From an uncultured Bacteroidia bacterium (GTDB taxonomy: Bacteria > Bacteroidota > Bacteroidia > Bacteroidales > UBA932), in the NCBI GenBank assembly GCA_902773305.1, contig CACYEB010000136.1, positions 1 to 16,875 on the forward strand: DNA of 16,875 nt, given 5' to 3'. Positions 15,034-16,875 of the stretch are shown here, in pieces (position 1 is the stretch's first letter; each line of letters begins with the position of its first letter). Both the position numbers and the translations under genes were made by a program. The notes under the pieces were generated by a model. That model was not told the origin of the DNA, ran no database searches, and was given only the letters and a program-made list of their open reading frames with translations.

Positions 15034-16451
15034 TGGAGATGACTTTTATCAATGATGATTTTATGCTCAGAACAGCTGCAGCCCGTGGACTGTACCATAG
15101 GTATGCGGAGAAGATGCCCATTATTGATTATCACTGCCACCTTGTGCCGCAACAGATAGCGGAAAACATCCAGTTTAGGGATATCACCCAAATGTGGCTG
15201 GTCGACGGCCGCTATGGAGATCATTATAAGTGGCGTGCAATGCGGGCAAACGGTGTCCCTGAAGAATATATTACCGGCACGAGATCCTCTTGGGAGAAGT
15301 TTGAGAAATGGGCGGAAACGGTCCCGTATACCATGCGGAACCCGCTCTACCACTGGACCCATCTTGAACTTAGCCGCGTGTTTGGGATAGACAAACTTTT
15401 ATGCCCGGCAACTGCAAGAGAAATATATGAGGAGTGTAACGCAAGATTGGCGTCGGAGGATTTCCGAGGCCAGGCACTCATCCGTAGGTTCGGCGTCGAA
15501 ACAGTCTGCACAACAGATGACCCGGCAGACGACCTTCGCTGGCACAAGATGATCAAAGATAAGCCTTTTGGTACCAAAGTCCTCCCTGCGTGGAGGCCGG
15601 ACAAGGCTATGGCAATTGAAGAACCTGAATCTTTCAGGAAGTATATCGAAAGGTTGGGAGAAGCATCGGACACAGTAATTGGTTCCTATGCTGACCTTAT
15701 GGATGTTCTTCAGAAACGTCACGACTTCTTCGCATCAATGGGCTGTCGTTTGAGCGACCACGGATTGGAGACATTCTATTCAGAGCCATACAACCAAAGG
15801 GAGGTGGATTCTGTATTTAAGAACACTCTTGACGGCAAGACGCCATCCCCTTCTCAGCAGGACAAATATCACAGCGCATTTCTTCACGATATGGCCGTTA
15901 TGGACGCCAGGGATGGCTGGGTCCAGCAGTTCCACGTTGGAGCAATCCGTAACAATAACACCAAAATGTACGGAACTATCGGTCCCGATACAGGGTACGA
16001 TGCTATCCACGACCTCCCCATAGCGGCTGCCGGACACAGGTTCTTTGACCGGCTTGCCACTGAAGACGCTCTTGCCAAGACCGTCCTCTACTGTCTCAAC
16101 CCTAAGGACTATGAGGTAATGACTGCTATGGCTTATACCTTCAACGATGGCTCGATTCCAGGCAAGATGCAACTCGGCAGCGGCTGGTGGTTCCTGGATC
16201 AGGAAAGCGGTATCCGCAAACAGATCGATGCCTTGAGTACCCTTGGTCTGCTGAGCCGCTTTGTCGGTATGCTCACTGACAGTCGCTCTTTCATCAGTTA
16301 TCCCCGTCACGAGTATTTCCGCAGAATTTTGTGTGATATTTTGGGAAAGGATATAGAGGAAGGCAAACTGCCCGGAAGTGAAATTGACTTCATCGGTAAA
16401 TTGGTAGAAGATATTTCGTACAACAACGCGAGGAATTACTTCCATTTTTAA
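15033..16451 (+). CDS. uxaC: Glucuronate (uronate) isomerase
   Basis: 472 residues, the normal UxaC length. It interconverts D-glucuronate and D-fructuronate (and galacturonate and tagaturonate) in the amidohydrolase fold. The metal-binding motif IDYHCHLVPQQIAENIQF carries His34 and His36. Further signatures are RRFGVETVCTTDDPADDLRWH, FHVGAIRNNNTKMYGTIGPD, GWWFLDQESGIRKQI, and DSRSFISYPRHEYFRRILC starting at Asp416. No truncation or frameshift is seen. It starts at an ATG overlapping the kdgA stop and is followed 18 nt later by uxuA, so it is the entry enzyme of this operon. Whether glucuronate or galacturonate is the main substrate is decided by the presence of uxuA, which favours glucuronate. 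Confidence 0.95.
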   Translation: MEMTFINDDFMLRTAAARGLYHRYAEKMPIIDYHCHLVPQQIAENIQFRDITQMWLVDGRYGDHYKWRAMRANGVPEEYITGTRSSWEKFEKWAETVPYTMRNPLYHWTHLELSRVFGIDKLLCPATAREIYEECNARLASEDFRGQALIRRFGVETVCTTDDPADDLRWHKMIKDKPFGTKVLPAWRPDKAMAIEEPESFRKYIERLGEASDTVIGSYADLMDVLQKRHDFFASMGCRLSDHGLETFYSEPYNQREVDSVFKNTLDGKTPSPSQQDKYHSAFLHDMAVMDARDGWVQQFHVGAIRNNNTKMYGTIGPDTGYDAIHDLPIAAAGHRFFDRLATEDALAKTVLYCLNPKDYEVMTAMAYTFNDGSIPGKMQLGSGWWFLDQESGIRKQIDALSTLGLLSRFVGMLTDSRSFISYPRHEYFRRILCDILGKDIEEGKLPGSEIDFIGKLVEDISYNNARNYFHF

Positions 16452-16469
16452 TCATCAAGATTCATAACT

Positions 16470-16875
16470 ATGGAACGGACTTGGAGATGGTTTGGCAAGA
16501 AAGACAAGATCACCCTTGCCCAACTGAGACAAATCGGAGTTGAGGGCATCGTTACAGCACTTCACGACGTGCCCCTCGGAGAGGTTTGGACCCGCGAGAA
16601 GATCCGAGACCTGCGCGAGTACATCGAGAGCTACGGCATGCGCTGGAGCGTCGTAGAAAGCCTCCCCGTCGTGGAGACCATCAAATACGGCGGTCCCGAC
16701 CGCGACCGGCAGATCGAGGTCTATAAGCAGTCATTGCGCAACCTTTCGGCAGAGGGCATCCACTGCATCTGCTACAATTTCATGCCTGTGCTCGACTGGG
16801 CCCGTACCGACTTGCTGCACACGAACCCCAACGGTTCGACCAACCTCTACTTCAACTATGCCGAATTTGCCTATT
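16470..16875 (+). CDS. uxuA: Mannonate dehydratase (partial, C-terminus off window)
   Basis: 135 residues are visible from ATG 16470. The start MERTWRWFGKKDKITLAQLR, then GVEGIVTALHDVPLGEVW, and the YGMRWSVVESLPVVETIKYG segment are standard for UxuA, which dehydrates D-mannonate to 2-keto-3-deoxygluconate. The NFMPVLDW motif near residue 105 is part of the barrel; the metal-binding residues lie mostly beyond the window. It follows uxaC by 18 nt. Fructuronate reductase (uxuB), needed between UxaC and UxuA, is not in view and may be encoded next. Codon use differs from the upstream genes: all nine isoleucines here are ATC, whereas the neighbours mix ATA, ATT and ATC. Confidence 0.93.
   Translation, partial: MERTWRWFGKKDKITLAQLRQIGVEGIVTALHDVPLGEVWTREKIRDLREYIESYGMRWSVVESLPVVETIKYGGPDRDRQIEVYKQSLRNLSAEGIHCICYNFMPVLDWARTDLLHTNPNGSTNLYFNYAEFAY

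Noticed and set aside
1..16875. CRISPR arrays, tRNA or rRNA genes, transposases and prophage genes
   Set aside because: No spaced direct repeats, cloverleaf-like sequences or transposase/integrase motifs were seen; nearly all of the window is accounted for by coding genes.

Overview
The window looks like part of a Bacteroidales chromosome, moderately GC-rich and probably from a gut or rumen lineage. The indications are SusB-like GH97 and GH123-like exported glycosidases, a short-signal-peptide outer-membrane barrel paired with a lipoprotein, one promoter of the Bacteroidota -33/-7 (TAnnTTTG) type, little Shine-Dalgarno signal, and a glucuronate pathway with Bacteroides-like enzymes. It is gene-dense: 14 protein genes, two of them cut by the window edges, and no tRNA, rRNA, insertion sequence or CRISPR array seen.

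Region 1 (6924 down to 1, minus strand) is a tight five-gene unit: DUF362 protein, DUF389 membrane protein, retaining-type GH97, GH123/DUF4091-like glycosidase, and an alpha/beta-hydrolase esterase that runs off the left edge. Gaps are 11, 0, 21 and -1 nt. A promoter at 6951-6982 starts it. Three of the products look exported and probably trim a galactose- or GalNAc-containing, possibly acylated glycan. No SusC/SusD pair is visible.

Region 2 (8772 to 7015, minus) is a two-gene envelope unit, a small outer-membrane beta-barrel followed by a lipoprotein, closed by a strong intrinsic terminator.

Region 3 (8850-11986, plus) is the most unusual part. It encodes a small (p)ppGpp synthetase-like protein with a long C-terminal extension, a MESH1-like HD-domain alarmone hydrolase 3 nt downstream, and a CPA1 cation/proton antiporter with an RCK_C domain whose start codon overlaps the hydrolase stop. 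Synthesis, hydrolysis and a possible ion-transport output are thus in one transcript. A secreted histidine phosphatase (13237 to 11990, minus) converges on it, with 3 bp between the stop codons.

Region 4 (13311-16875, plus) is a hexuronate catabolic operon: kdgK, kdgA, uxaC and the 5' part of uxuA. Together these take glucuronate (through fructuronate and mannonate) to 2-keto-3-deoxygluconate, its 6-phosphate, then pyruvate and glyceraldehyde 3-phosphate. Fructuronate reductase (uxuB) is the missing step and may lie downstream. The divergent gap 13238-13310 holds an imperfect dyad that could be an operator. All assignments come from reading motifs by eye; no database search was run.
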